Positions 23,413 through 30,982 of a stretch of 64,000 nt of DNA are shown here, piece by piece (the first letter of the stretch is position 1; each line of letters starts with the position of its first letter). Under the pieces are notes generated by a model. The model worked only from the letters and a program-made list of their open reading frames with translations. It was not told where the DNA came from and searched no databases. Position numbers and translations under genes: made by a program. The stretch comes from JACDAN01 sp035707105 (GTDB lineage Bacteria; Actinomycetota; Thermoleophilia; Gaiellales; Gaiellaceae): the NCBI GenBank assembly GCA_035707105.1, contig DASSUI010000040.1, positions 1-64,000 on the forward strand, read 5' to 3'.

Positions 23413-24987
23413 CTAGCGGCGGAGCACCTCGGCTCTGACCGAGGCACCGATGCAGCAGAGCCAGATTCCCGCCACGACGGGCAGCGCGGCCGGAGTGTCG
23501 AACGGCAGCAGCAGGAGCGCGATCGCGGAGGCGCCCAGCCCGGCCACGGGCCAGATGCCGCGGGCAGCCGCCGGAGGGAGCAACGCGGCGAGGGCGGCCA
23601 CGACCGCCACGGCGAGCAGGAGCTCGGGCCGGGCGGCGAGCGCCCCGCCCAGCGCGGAGACGACCGCTCCAGGATCCTCGCTGCCGTCGAGGCCCACGGG
23701 GGCCACGGTCCGGCCGACGACGGCCGCGAGGACGACGGCGACGGCACCGTGGATCGCCCGCCAGACGGGACTCCGCACCGGAGCGAGCACCACGGGGACC
23801 AGGAACGTCAGCCCGAGCGGGGCGAGCACCGCGCCGGCCGCGGGGTACAGCCCCTCCCGGCTGCGGTTCCAGGTCGCGACGAGCCAGGCGGCGGCGAGGA
23901 CCGCGTAGACGACGGCGAGCCCGAGGGAGACGTTGCCGAGCGGAAGCACCACCAGCCCGAGGGCGGCGGCGAGGCCGAGGCGAGGCCGGACGACGGTGAG
24001 CGCGCCGGCGAGCGCTGCGAGGCCCCAGCTCCAGCCGGCGGGGTAGAACGGCAGCGTCGACGCCGACCACCCGACGAAGGCCGTGGCCGCGGCTCCGGCG
24101 ACGATCCGCGTGAACGGGGGCGCCGGGACCGAGCGGACGGCCCGGTTGCGCTTCCGCTCCCGTTCCTCGAGAGCCGATCGCAGCCGGTCGGAGAGCTGGA
24201 CGGCCGTGGGCCGCCGGGCCGGGTCGACCGCGGTCGCCCGCGCGACTGCGTCGGTGAGGTGGCGGGGCAGGTCGGGCCGGACCGACTCGAGCGGCGGCGG
24301 ACCGGCCTCGATCCTGCGGGCCGTCTCGATCGGGGAGGCGGACCAGAAGGGGTGGTAGCCGGCGAGCGCCTCCCAGAGGACGACGCCGACCGCCCAGATG
24401 TCCGCGCCGAACGACGCCTCCTCCCCCGCGAGGCGCTCCGGCGAGATGTACGCCAGCGTCCCGGGGACGTCGCCGGCCGCGGTCAGCGTCTCGGCCTCGG
24501 CGAACTGGGCCAGGCCGAAGTCGAGCAGCTTCACGGAGATCTCCGCCGTGTCCGCCACGAGTACGTTCGTCGGCTTGACGTCCCGGTGGACGATTCCATG
24601 GGCGTGTGCGTGCGCAAGCCCGTCCAGGATCTGCGCGGCGACCTCCACAACGGCTGCGTCGTCGACCTCCCTCGCGCGGAGGCAGTCGCGAAGCGTCCGC
24701 CCGGGGACGTACTCGTAGGCGATGTAGACGTTCTGCCCGTCGCCCGCGAACGCGTACGCCCGGAGGCAGCGCGGATGGCGCAGGCGGGCGGCGGCGGACG
24801 CCTCGCGCTCTGCGCGCGTGTGTGACTTCCCTTCGCGCGGGACGATCTTGAGCGCGACGTCGAGGCCGTTCCGCTCGTCGCGCGCGACCCAGACCGATCC
24901 CGACCCCCCGCTTCCGAGCGGGCGCAGGGGCCGATACCGGTCGAGAACCAGTTCGCTGGCAGGGAGGGACGCGACCACGCTGGCCAT
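23413..24987 (-). CDS. Ser/Thr protein kinase with a multi-helix membrane domain
   Basis: A 524-residue protein that opens the leftward FHA-PstP-RodA-PbpA-PknB-Ddl cluster. The N-terminal kinase domain (about 10-285) has GSGGSGSVW, HRDVKPTN, DFGLAQ and GTLAYISPERL. The catalytic Lys lies in VALKIV. Instead of one helix and PASTA domains, the C-terminal half (about 295-524) contains roughly nine hydrophobic helices with almost no extracellular loops. It takes the place where pknA usually stands. ATG 24987 is chosen over the extended frame because it starts MASVVASLPASELVLDRY with AAAGG upstream. The role of the membrane part is unknown. Confidence 0.88.
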   Translation of the reverse strand: MASVVASLPASELVLDRYRPLRPLGSGGSGSVWVARDERNGLDVALKIVPREGKSHTRAEREASAAARLRHPRCLRAYAFAGDGQNVYIAYEYVPGRTLRDCLRAREVDDAAVVEVAAQILDGLAHAHAHGIVHRDVKPTNVLVADTAEISVKLLDFGLAQFAEAETLTAAGDVPGTLAYISPERLAGEEASFGADIWAVGVVLWEALAGYHPFWSASPIETARRIEAGPPPLESVRPDLPRHLTDAVARATAVDPARRPTAVQLSDRLRSALEERERKRNRAVRSVPAPPFTRIVAGAAATAFVGWSASTLPFYPAGWSWGLAALAGALTVVRPRLGLAAALGLVVLPLGNVSLGLAVVYAVLAAAWLVATWNRSREGLYPAAGAVLAPLGLTFLVPVVLAPVRSPVWRAIHGAVAVVLAAVVGRTVAPVGLDGSEDPGAVVSALGGALAARPELLLAVAVVAALAALLPPAAARGIWPVAGLGASAIALLLLPFDTPAALPVVAGIWLCCIGASVRAEVLRR

Positions 24988-25043
24988 GTGCCTTTGGGGG
25001 TTTGCGGCGGCCTCCTGAACTCCTTTCACCGCCGATCCAGCCG

Positions 25044-25049
25044 TTACAG
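25044..25049 (+). promoter_or_regulatory. -10 hexamer TACAGT upstream of the membrane protein at 25079
   Basis: It places the transcription start near 25056, which rules out the GTG at 25049 as start and favours ATG 25079 with a leader of about 23 nt. Confidence 0.45.
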
Positions 25050-25078
25050 TGGACACGCCGGTAGCCCGGCCTGGCGCC

Positions 25079-26221
25079 ATGACCGAGCGCGACACAGAGA
25101 TCGAGTTCGACTTCTTCGAGGAGCCGGCAACCCGGGAAGCGACGCGACCCGACCGCCCGCCACGCCGAACACGCGGCCCGCGCCGCCCGCAGGGCCCGCC
25201 CTCCGGGCTGACGCCGCTGCTGCGACTCGTGGGACTGATCAGCTTCGCGATCCTCGTCGTCGTCCTGCTCGTGTTCTGGATCTCCAGCTGCCGCGGCGAG
25301 GCGAAGAAGGACCGCTACCAGGGGTACATGCAAGACGTGCAGGAGGTCGCGAACCAGTCCGAGCGGATCGGCAACCAGCTCGCGACGACACTGACGCGGC
25401 CGGAGGTCCGCCAGGCCGCCCTCGTGCGGACGCTCGACGGCTATGCGAAGCAGCAGGAGCAGCTGGTCACGCGGGCGCAGGAGCTCGATCCGCCCGGTCC
25501 GCTCCGCGGACAGCACGAGAGCCAGATCGACGCGCTCCAGTTCCGCGTCAGCGGTCTGCGCGGGCTCGCGGACGCCTTCGGCACTCGCGGCGGGAACGCG
25601 ACACAGGTCGGGAACCTGATCGCCGCCCAGTACCGGCGGCTCGTCGCGAGCGACGTCGTCTGGGACGACCTGTTCAAGGATCCGGCCGCGGCCGAGCTGC
25701 GCCGTCAGGACCTCCGCGGCATCAACGTCCCGGATTCCAACTTCGTCACGAACCCGGATCTCGGCACCTCCCGCGCGCTCAGCAACATCTGGGAGCGGGT
25801 CCGCGGGCAGGCGTCCTCCACGGGCGGCGGGACGGCGCCCCGGCCGGGGACGCACGGGCACAACCTCGTCTCCGTCACCGTGGTCGGCGGGTCGCGCCTC
25901 AACCCCAACGCGTTGAACAAGATCGTCGCCACGACGGACCTGTCGTTCGAGGTGGTCTTCGAGAACTCCGGTGACTCGACGGAGACCGGCATCGAGGTGG
26001 AGCTCACGATCCAGAAGGAGAACGAGCCGCTGACGCGGACGCAGCGCGTCGATCTCACGGAGCCGGGCCAGGAGGTGCGTGTCGTGTTCAGGAACGTCGG
26101 CCCGGTGCCCTTCGTGCAGCGGACGACGCTCCAGGTCAGCGTGAAGCCGGTCCAGAGCGAGCAGAACACGTCCAACAACACGGCCGAGTACCTCGTCATT
26201 TTCAGTTACCCGGGCGGATAG
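25079..26221 (+). CDS. single-pass membrane protein with coiled-coil and CARDB-like extracellular part, unknown function
   Basis: A 380-residue protein I do not recognise by name. Cytoplasmic N-terminus (about 1-45) rich in Arg and Pro, one transmembrane helix near residues 48-68, then about 160 helical residues with coiled-coil potential. The C-terminal 110 residues (DLSFEVVFENSGDSTETGIEVEL and following) resemble a CARDB or NEAT-like beta sandwich often found in envelope proteins. It is divergent from the kinase-FHA operon, so an envelope or division role is a guess from context. Start choice follows the TACAGT promoter. Two strong hairpins follow the gene. Confidence 0.7.
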   Translation: MTERDTEIEFDFFEEPATREATRPDRPPRRTRGPRRPQGPPSGLTPLLRLVGLISFAILVVVLLVFWISSCRGEAKKDRYQGYMQDVQEVANQSERIGNQLATTLTRPEVRQAALVRTLDGYAKQQEQLVTRAQELDPPGPLRGQHESQIDALQFRVSGLRGLADAFGTRGGNATQVGNLIAAQYRRLVASDVVWDDLFKDPAAAELRRQDLRGINVPDSNFVTNPDLGTSRALSNIWERVRGQASSTGGGTAPRPGTHGHNLVSVTVVGGSRLNPNALNKIVATTDLSFEVVFENSGDSTETGIEVELTIQKENEPLTRTQRVDLTEPGQEVRVVFRNVGPVPFVQRTTLQVSVKPVQSEQNTSNNTAEYLVIFSYPGG

Positions 26222-26238
26222 GCGCCGGGCGCCTAGCC

Positions 26239-26263
26239 GCGAAACGGGCCGTGCCCGTTTCGC
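26239..26263 (+). terminator. stem-loop terminator after the 25079 gene
   Basis: GCGAAACGGGC-CGT-GCCCGTTTCGC, an 11-bp perfect stem 17 nt after the stop. There is no U-run, as is common in high-G+C actinobacteria. Confidence 0.65.
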
Positions 26264-26345
26264 CGCACCGGCCGACCGTTAGAAGGTAGTCAGGTTGCGC
26301 GTCTCGGCCGCGCGGCGGCGAAGCCGTCGCCCGGCTCCATACGGT

Positions 26346-26371
26346 CGTCGAAAGTCGTGAGACTTTCGACG
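26346..26371 (-). terminator. stem-loop terminator after the DUF4446 gene
   Basis: CGTCGAAAGTC-GTGA-GACTTTCGACG, an 11-bp perfect stem ending 2 nt from the stop codon of the leftward gene at 26374. On that strand the loop reads TCAC. Confidence 0.65.
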
Positions 26372-26373
26372 AA

Positions 26374-26856
26374 TCAGCGAGCCATGGCGCGCTCGACCGC
26401 CTCTTGCTCCTCCGGCGAGAGGGCGACCGGGGCCTTGCCCTGGTCCAGCTCCTTGACGTAGATGCGGGCGTAGTCCCGGCCCTGGATCGCGCTCACGACG
26501 ACGCCGCTTCGCGCCGCGTCGAGGAACGCGAGCGACGCCGACTGATGCCCGCCGGCGCCCTCGTACGCGTCGTAGCGCACGACGGAGGTGTTCGTCACCG
26601 AGCCGTCGACGCGGCGGTCGACCCGAGCCAGCCCGCCGGCCACCTCGTCCACCGCCCGGTGGAGGTCGTCGATCCGCGCCTGCAGCGAGACGGCGAAGTC
26701 GACGAGGTCGGCCTTGCCGCCGCCGAGCAGCGTCATCTGCGCCGCCCGCATGCGACGGAGGCGCAGGAAAAGCCAGAGAACGACCAGCAGGGCGACCGCG
26801 GCGACCGCGCACGCGGCGATCGCGATCCAGGCGGCGGTCGAAGCCGAGACGTCCAT
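26374..26856 (-). CDS. DUF4446 family membrane protein
   Basis: A 160-residue protein with one N-terminal transmembrane helix (about 8-32), a short coiled-coil region (55-85) and the DUF4446 core: VVRYDAYEGAGGHQSASLAFLD, GVVVSAIQGRDYARIYVKEL and a C-terminal LSPEEQEAVERAM. The family is widespread in Firmicutes and Actinobacteria, often near parB or sporulation genes, and has no known biochemical function. ATG 26856 has a minus-strand TAGGAT ending 9 nt upstream. It is divergent from the HNH gene, with 45 nt between them. Confidence 0.85.
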   Translation of the reverse strand: MDVSASTAAWIAIAACAVAAVALLVVLWLFLRLRRMRAAQMTLLGGGKADLVDFAVSLQARIDDLHRAVDEVAGGLARVDRRVDGSVTNTSVVRYDAYEGAGGHQSASLAFLDAARSGVVVSAIQGRDYARIYVKELDQGKAPVALSPEEQEAVERAMAR

Positions 26857-26901
26857 GCCGCGCAGATCCTAGAGGGGCGCCGCTATCGTTTTCCGGGAGT
26901 C

Positions 26902-27423
26902 ATGAAGCAGGTCTTGGTCCTGAATGCCAGCTACGAGGCGTTGAACGTGTGCTCGGTTCGGCGCGCCCACGTGCTGGTCTTCAAGGGCAAGGCCGAGGTC
27001 ATCGAGGCCCTTGACCAGCCCCTCCGCTCGGCCAGCGACACCTACCAGTGGCCGCACGTGATCAGGCTGATCACCTACGTCTCGGTGCCGCGCACCGTGC
27101 AGCGGAAGATCTCCCGCCGGGCGCTGTTCGCGCGGGACGGCTGGCGCTGCGCCTACTGCGGCACGTCCACGGGCCGGCTGACGCTCGACCACATCGTCCC
27201 GCGCAGCCGGGGCGGTGACTCCGTCTGGGAGAACGTCGTCACCTCCTGTGCGCCCTGCAACCTGAAGAAGGGCAACCGGCTCCTGCACGAGATCGAGATG
27301 GTCCTCCGGACGAAGCCGCGCGTCCCCCAGCCGGTGCTCTACATCCGCCTGGCCACACCGAAGATCCCCGCCGGCTGGAAGCCCTACCTGCCCGACCTCG
27401 CAGACAACTCCGCCGCTGCCTAG
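26902..27423 (+). CDS. HNH endonuclease family protein
   Basis: A 173-residue protein of the common chromosomal HNH family. The N-terminus, KQVLVLNASYEALNVCSVRRA, is conserved. The C-terminal half carries CAYCG, LTLDHIVPRSRGG with the HNH His/Asp, WENVVTSCAPCN and the last Asn: four Zn cysteines and the ββα-metal nuclease fold. Family members are seldom mobile and their biological target is unknown. TATCGT lies 12 nt before ATG 26902 with GGGAG between. The stop codon TAG is supplied by the left end of palindromic element B. Confidence 0.88.
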   Translation: MKQVLVLNASYEALNVCSVRRAHVLVFKGKAEVIEALDQPLRSASDTYQWPHVIRLITYVSVPRTVQRKISRRALFARDGWRCAYCGTSTGRLTLDHIVPRSRGGDSVWENVVTSCAPCNLKKGNRLLHEIEMVLRTKPRVPQPVLYIRLATPKIPAGWKPYLPDLADNSAAA

Positions 27424-27588
27424 TGCCCCTTCAGGTAATGCCGCCCCCGCTTCGGGGTCGCGAGCACCAAGCCAGAGCGCGCACTCCGACGAGGCAAGGC
27501 TGGTCAGCCTTGGTGAGGAGGAGGGTCGGCTCTGGCGCCGCGTGATCGCGAGCCCGAAGCAGGCATGTGTTGCCTGAAGGGGCACTAG
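27420..27588 (+). ncRNA. palindromic start-site element, copy B
   Basis: A 169-nt element. Terminal arms CTAGTGCCCCTTCAGG (27420-27435) and CCTGAAGGGGCACTAG (27573-27588) pair perfectly. Inner helices: GCTTCGGG (27449-27456) with CCCGAAGC (27553-27560), and GCCAGAGC (27471-27478) with GCTCTGGC (27529-27536). An apical hairpin CAAGGCTG-GT-CAGCCTTG lies near 27495. Its left end holds the HNH stop codon. Its right end gives AAGGGG (27577-27582) five nt before the GTG start of the DUF2199 gene and even donates the G of that start. It therefore spans exactly the space between two co-directional genes. Confidence 0.78.
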
Positions 27589-28082
27589 TGCGGTGGACGT
27601 GTAGTCGCTGCGGCCGGGAACACGTCGGCCTGCCGCTCGATTGGGCGTACGACGAGCCTGTGTACTGGGACGGCCCGCGCAGCGGCGGCGACTGGATCTC
27701 CGGCGATCTGTGCGTCTGGACCGACGACGCGGGCGAAGTGAACTTCTTCATCCGCGGCGTTTTGTACGTGCCGATCGTCGACGCCGACCAGACGCTCGGG
27801 TACGGCGTCTGGTCGTCCCTCAGCCGCAAGTCCTTCACGCGCGTGTACGAGCTCTGGGACGACCCGAGGCGCGTCGACGAGCCGCCGTACTTCGGCTGGC
27901 TCTCGAACTCCCTGCCGGGCTATCCCGAGACGCTGAGCCTGCCTCTCGACGTCGTCACGAACGAGCTGGACAAGCGGCCGTCGCTCATCCTCCACGACGG
28001 CGACCACCCGCTCGTCGGCGAGCAGCGGGAGGGGATCACGCTCGAGCGCGCCCGCGAGATCGCAGAGATCAACATGCACTAG
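27588..28082 (+). CDS. DUF2199 domain protein
   Basis: A 164-residue protein. The N-terminal CSRCGREH is a putative Zn-binding CxxC-x3-H. Then come DLCVWTDDAGEVNFFIRGVLYVPI and YGVWSSLSRKSFTRVYELWDD, the family hallmark block, and a C-terminal helix ending AREIAEINMH. The function of DUF2199 is unknown. GTG 27588 is preferred over the in-frame codon at 27567, because 27567 lies inside element B's right arm and because family members begin at the CxxC region. Its stop overlaps that of the convergent sulfurtransferase by 4 nt. Confidence 0.85.
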   Translation: MRWTCSRCGREHVGLPLDWAYDEPVYWDGPRSGGDWISGDLCVWTDDAGEVNFFIRGVLYVPIVDADQTLGYGVWSSLSRKSFTRVYELWDDPRRVDEPPYFGWLSNSLPGYPETLSLPLDVVTNELDKRPSLILHDGDHPLVGEQREGITLERAREIAEINMH

Positions 28083-28783
28083 CCCCGCTCGCGGGGCAGG
28101 TCGAGCGTCTCCCACTGGCTCCACGAGCCGGGGTAGAGCCGTCCTTCCCGGCCGGCGAGCCAGAGCCGGTGCAGCGTCACCGCGGCCGTGACGCCCGACC
28201 CGCAGTACGCGACGACTTCGCCCTCCGGCAGCCGCGGCACCGGCGCGCTCCAGGGGGCATTGAGCGCGCCGGGGATCCGGCCGGGGACCTTGTCGATCGG
28301 GTTCTCCTCACCTCGCCAGCGCGCCTCGTGGCGGGCGTCCACGACCACGAACTCTTCGAGCCGGCCGGCCAGCTCGGGCCCGTCGATCGTGTCGCCGCCT
28401 TGCACCCGGGGCACGAAGGTCGCCGGCTCGATCGCCTCTTCGCCGGCCGCGAGCGGCCCGCCCCACGCGTCGATCCCGTCCAGGAGCACCGCGCACTCGT
28501 CATGTCCGAAGTGACGGAGGAGCCACCACAGCCGCTCGGCGCCGCCCATGTTCCCGTAGGCGACGACGTAGACGCCCTCGCCGATCCCGGCGCGCCCCGC
28601 CGCTTCGGCGAACCGCTCCGGCGGCGGAAGCGGGTGCCTCCCCTGGCCCTCCACCGACGTGTCCGCCAGATCCTCGTCCACGTCGAGGAACGAGGCGCCC
28701 GGGATGTGGCCCTCGAGGTAGAGGTCGCGGCCGCGGCCCGGCTCTCCGAGCTCCCAGCGGCAGTCGACGAACTGGTAGCCCAC
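28079..28783 (-). CDS. sseA: tandem rhodanese-domain sulfurtransferase (thiosulfate/3-mercaptopyruvate type)
   Basis: A 234-residue sulfurtransferase, shorter than the usual 280. The first rhodanese domain (about 1-108) lacks a catalytic Cys; the second has FVVVDARHEARWRGE and the active-site loop CGSGVTA (Cys near 193). It would move sulfane sulfur from thiosulfate or 3-mercaptopyruvate to cyanide or thiol acceptors. The loop sequence does not decide the substrate. GTG 28783 is supported by a minus-strand CACAAT ending 7 nt upstream. Confidence 0.85.
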   Translation of the reverse strand: MGYQFVDCRWELGEPGRGRDLYLEGHIPGASFLDVDEDLADTSVEGQGRHPLPPPERFAEAAGRAGIGEGVYVVAYGNMGGAERLWWLLRHFGHDECAVLLDGIDAWGGPLAAGEEAIEPATFVPRVQGGDTIDGPELAGRLEEFVVVDARHEARWRGEENPIDKVPGRIPGALNAPWSAPVPRLPEGEVVAYCGSGVTAAVTLHRLWLAGREGRLYPGSWSQWETLDLPRERG

Positions 28784-28790
28784 CGCCGCG

Positions 28791-28796
28791 ATTGTG
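28791..28796 (-). promoter_or_regulatory. leaderless -10 CACAAT for the sulfurtransferase
   Basis: The hexamer ends 7 nt before GTG 28783. It lacks the usual first T but keeps the A at position 2 and T at position 6. Confidence 0.45.
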
Positions 28797-28807
28797 CCGA
28801 CTCGGCG

Positions 28808-28939
28808 CTACACGCTCTTGACGAGCCTCACCGGGACGGGCAGGAGGCAGCGAGCGCACTCGGTCCACGCCGCTCCCTTTCGCTCGGCCCGCTGAACCGG
28901 CACCGGTGTGGTGCACGTGCAGCTCTGGACCTTCGACAT
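28808..28939 (-). CDS. 43-residue Cys-rich protein, possible zinc ribbon
   Basis: MSKVQSCTCTTPVPVQRAER is the first half of a 43-residue product with Cys7, Cys9, Cys28 and Cys31 (CxC...CxxC), a plausible Zn knuckle. ATG 28939 is preceded by GAGAGGAAG at ribosome-binding distance. The stop lies 25 nt upstream of the sulfurtransferase gene on the same strand, so the small protein may be co-transcribed with it. No function known; it could be a metal-binding or protein-interaction module. Confidence 0.6.
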   Translation of the reverse strand: MSKVQSCTCTTPVPVQRAERKGAAWTECARCLLPVPVRLVKSV

Positions 28940-28997
28940 GGCGTCTTCCTCTCTACGCGGCCTCAATCGAGAGTGCCGGATCGGGCGGACGGACTGG

Positions 28998-29003
28998 CAT
29001 GAT
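28998..29003 (+). promoter_or_regulatory. leaderless -10 CATGAT for the cupin gene
   Basis: The hexamer ends 6 nt before GTG 29010. This selects 29010 over the upstream in-frame codon at 28908. Confidence 0.45.
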
Positions 29004-29009
29004 CGGGCC

Positions 29010-29570
29010 GTGGTTCCCGAGGCCAGGCTGGAGCAGACCGACGAGGGGCTCGTGCCCGGGGGCGAGGGCTGGTTCGTTCTGAACGCGCTCGAGGCGCGCT
29101 GGTTCGACCGGCCGGGCCGCGGGAAGGCCCTGCTGTTCACCGGCGTAAGCGAGGCCGACGTCGAGACGCTGTTCCCGCAGCTCGGCGTCAACCTGAGGGT
29201 GCTCTGGCCCGGCGAGCCGAACGCGATGTACCACTGGGAGTCCGAGCAGGAGGCGTTCCTCGTCCTCTCCGGCGAGGCGCTGCTGATCGTGGAGGGGCAG
29301 GAGCGTCCGCTCCGGCAGTGGGACTTCGTCCACTGTCCCGTGGGGACGAACCACGTGATCGTCGGGGCGGGCGACGGCCCCTGCGCCGTCCTGGCGATGG
29401 GCTCCCGGCAGAACCAGGCGGCCGGGCCCTGGGGGAGGTACACCGTCGACGAAGCCGCGCTTCGCCACGGCGCCGGGGTGGAGGAGGAGACGGGCGACGC
29501 CGACGTCGCCTACGCGCGCTTCCCGAAGCCGCAGCCGACGCGCTACGGCGAGGGCTGGCTCCCGCGCTAG
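29010..29570 (+). CDS. cupin domain protein
   Basis: A 186-residue single-cupin protein. The barrel is seen in MYHWESEQEAFLVLSGEALL and QWDFVHCPVGTNHVI with metal ligands His, Glu and His. The N-terminal part carries GEGWFVLNALEARW. It belongs to the broad group of small cupins annotated as mannose-6-phosphate isomerase-like; the substrate is unknown. The upstream in-frame ORF from 28908 is rejected because the CATGAT promoter implies translation from GTG 29010. The stop shares CTAG with the convergent amt stop. Confidence 0.8.
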   Translation: MVPEARLEQTDEGLVPGGEGWFVLNALEARWFDRPGRGKALLFTGVSEADVETLFPQLGVNLRVLWPGEPNAMYHWESEQEAFLVLSGEALLIVEGQERPLRQWDFVHCPVGTNHVIVGAGDGPCAVLAMGSRQNQAAGPWGRYTVDEAALRHGAGVEEETGDADVAYARFPKPQPTRYGEGWLPR

Positions 29571-30982
29571 GCGGCCTCCGGCGCCGCCTCGGGCGCCGCG
29601 GAGTGCTCGGCATGGTGGTGCCGGATGTGTCCGCGGCCGTTGCCGAGCAGGTGGCCGTGCGACTCCGTCCCGTAGCCGCCTGGGACGGGGATGTAGAACT
29701 CGGGGTAGCCCCACATGCCGTGCTCGGATACGTCCAGCCCGGCCGTCTCCACTTCGGGCTCGACGCGAATCCCCCAGAGCGCCCGCATCGTCCAAAGCGA
29801 GGCGAACGAGGCGCTGAACGTGAAGACGCCGACCGCGAGCAGTCCAAGCGCCTGCGTTCCCAGCTGGTGGAAGCTGCCCGTGTACCAGAGCCCGCCCTGC
29901 CCCGTCGCCAGGTTCTCGGCCAGCGCCGGCACGGCGAAGATTCCGGTCGCGAGCGTCCCCCAGACGCCCGCCATCCCGTGGACGGCGACGGCCCCGATCG
30001 GGTCGTCGATCCGGATCCGCTCGACGAGGAGGACGCCGGTCACCGCGATCGCGCCGGCGACGAGTCCGATCAAGATCGCGGCCCACGGCGCGACGAACCC
30101 CGCCGCCGCCGTCACGGCGACGAGCGCGGCAATCACGCCGTTCAGCATCATCGAGAGGTCCGGCTTCCGGAGGACGAGCCAGGAAACGGTGACTGCGCCG
30201 ATCGCCCCGGCCGCCGCGGCGACGTTCGTCGTCAGCGCGACGTAGGCGAAGTAGCCGACCCGCTCGCCCGTCACGACCCCCAGCGTCGAGCCGGGGTTGA
30301 ACCCGAACCAGCCGAACCAGAGAATCAGGACGCCGAGCGTGACGAACGCCATGTTGTGGCCCGGGATCGCGTTCGGCCTCCCGTCGGCGTCGAACTTCCC
30401 GATCCGCGGCCCGAGGAGGAGCGCACCGGCGAGTGCGGCGAGCGCACCCTGGTAGTGGACGACCGTCGACCCGGCGAAGTCCTGCATCCCGAGCGCGAAG
30501 AGCCAACCGTCCGGGTGCCAGATCCAGTGCGAGACGACCGAGTAGATCAGGGTGAAGACGACGCCGAACGCGAAGTAGACGTAGAGCTTCGTCCGCTCCG
30601 CCATCGCGCCCCAGACGATCGCGAGCGACACGGCGGCGAAGACGACCTGAAAGAGGTAGGCGGCGCCGGCCGGCACGGAGCCGAACCACGAGAAGGGCTC
30701 GGCTCCGATCGCGAGCAGGGTCTCCGACGACGGCGCGAAGCCCCCGCCGCCGGCGAGCCCGTTCCCGCTGTCGCCGAAGGCGATCCCGAAGCCCACGAGG
30801 TAGTACACGAGCGACGCGATCCCGAGCACGAGGACGTTCTTCGCGGCGATGTGCCCGGCGTTCTTCATCCGCGTCAGCCCGGCCTCGAGGAACGCGAAGC
30901 CGGCCTGCATGAACATGACGAGGATCGCCGCGAGGACGACCCAGACGGTGCTCGCCGCGATCGCCAGCTGCTCGGGCGTCAT
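29567..30982 (-). CDS. amt: ammonium transporter
   Basis: An 11-helix Amt/MEP/Rh-family ammonium channel of 471 residues. The twin pore histidines are in VVHYQGALAALAG and AVHGMAGVWGTLA. Also typical: FAFLEAGLTRMKNAGH near the N-terminus and DLSMMLNGVIAALVAVTA. The cytoplasmic C-terminus is unusually rich in His and Ala (HIRHHHAEH then a repeated AAPEAAPEAA). ATG 30982 overlaps the glnK stop (ATGA), giving the standard glnK-amt operon in which PII gates the channel. Expression is likely controlled by the leader upstream of glnK. Confidence 0.95.
   Translation of the reverse strand: MTPEQLAIAASTVWVVLAAILVMFMQAGFAFLEAGLTRMKNAGHIAAKNVLVLGIASLVYYLVGFGIAFGDSGNGLAGGGGFAPSSETLLAIGAEPFSWFGSVPAGAAYLFQVVFAAVSLAIVWGAMAERTKLYVYFAFGVVFTLIYSVVSHWIWHPDGWLFALGMQDFAGSTVVHYQGALAALAGALLLGPRIGKFDADGRPNAIPGHNMAFVTLGVLILWFGWFGFNPGSTLGVVTGERVGYFAYVALTTNVAAAAGAIGAVTVSWLVLRKPDLSMMLNGVIAALVAVTAAAGFVAPWAAILIGLVAGAIAVTGVLLVERIRIDDPIGAVAVHGMAGVWGTLATGIFAVPALAENLATGQGGLWYTGSFHQLGTQALGLLAVGVFTFSASFASLWTMRALWGIRVEPEVETAGLDVSEHGMWGYPEFYIPVPGGYGTESHGHLLGNGRGHIRHHHAEHSAAPEAAPEAA

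Noticed and set aside
22157..25861. A 1234-codon minus-strand frame
   Set aside because: Only its last ~160 codons (fhaB) make sense. The rest is out-of-frame low-complexity sequence over fhaA and the kinase gene.
26902..27423. HNH gene as part of a mobile intron or IS
   Set aside because: No intron structure, reverse transcriptase or transposase nearby. The family is a stable chromosomal gene in actinobacteria.
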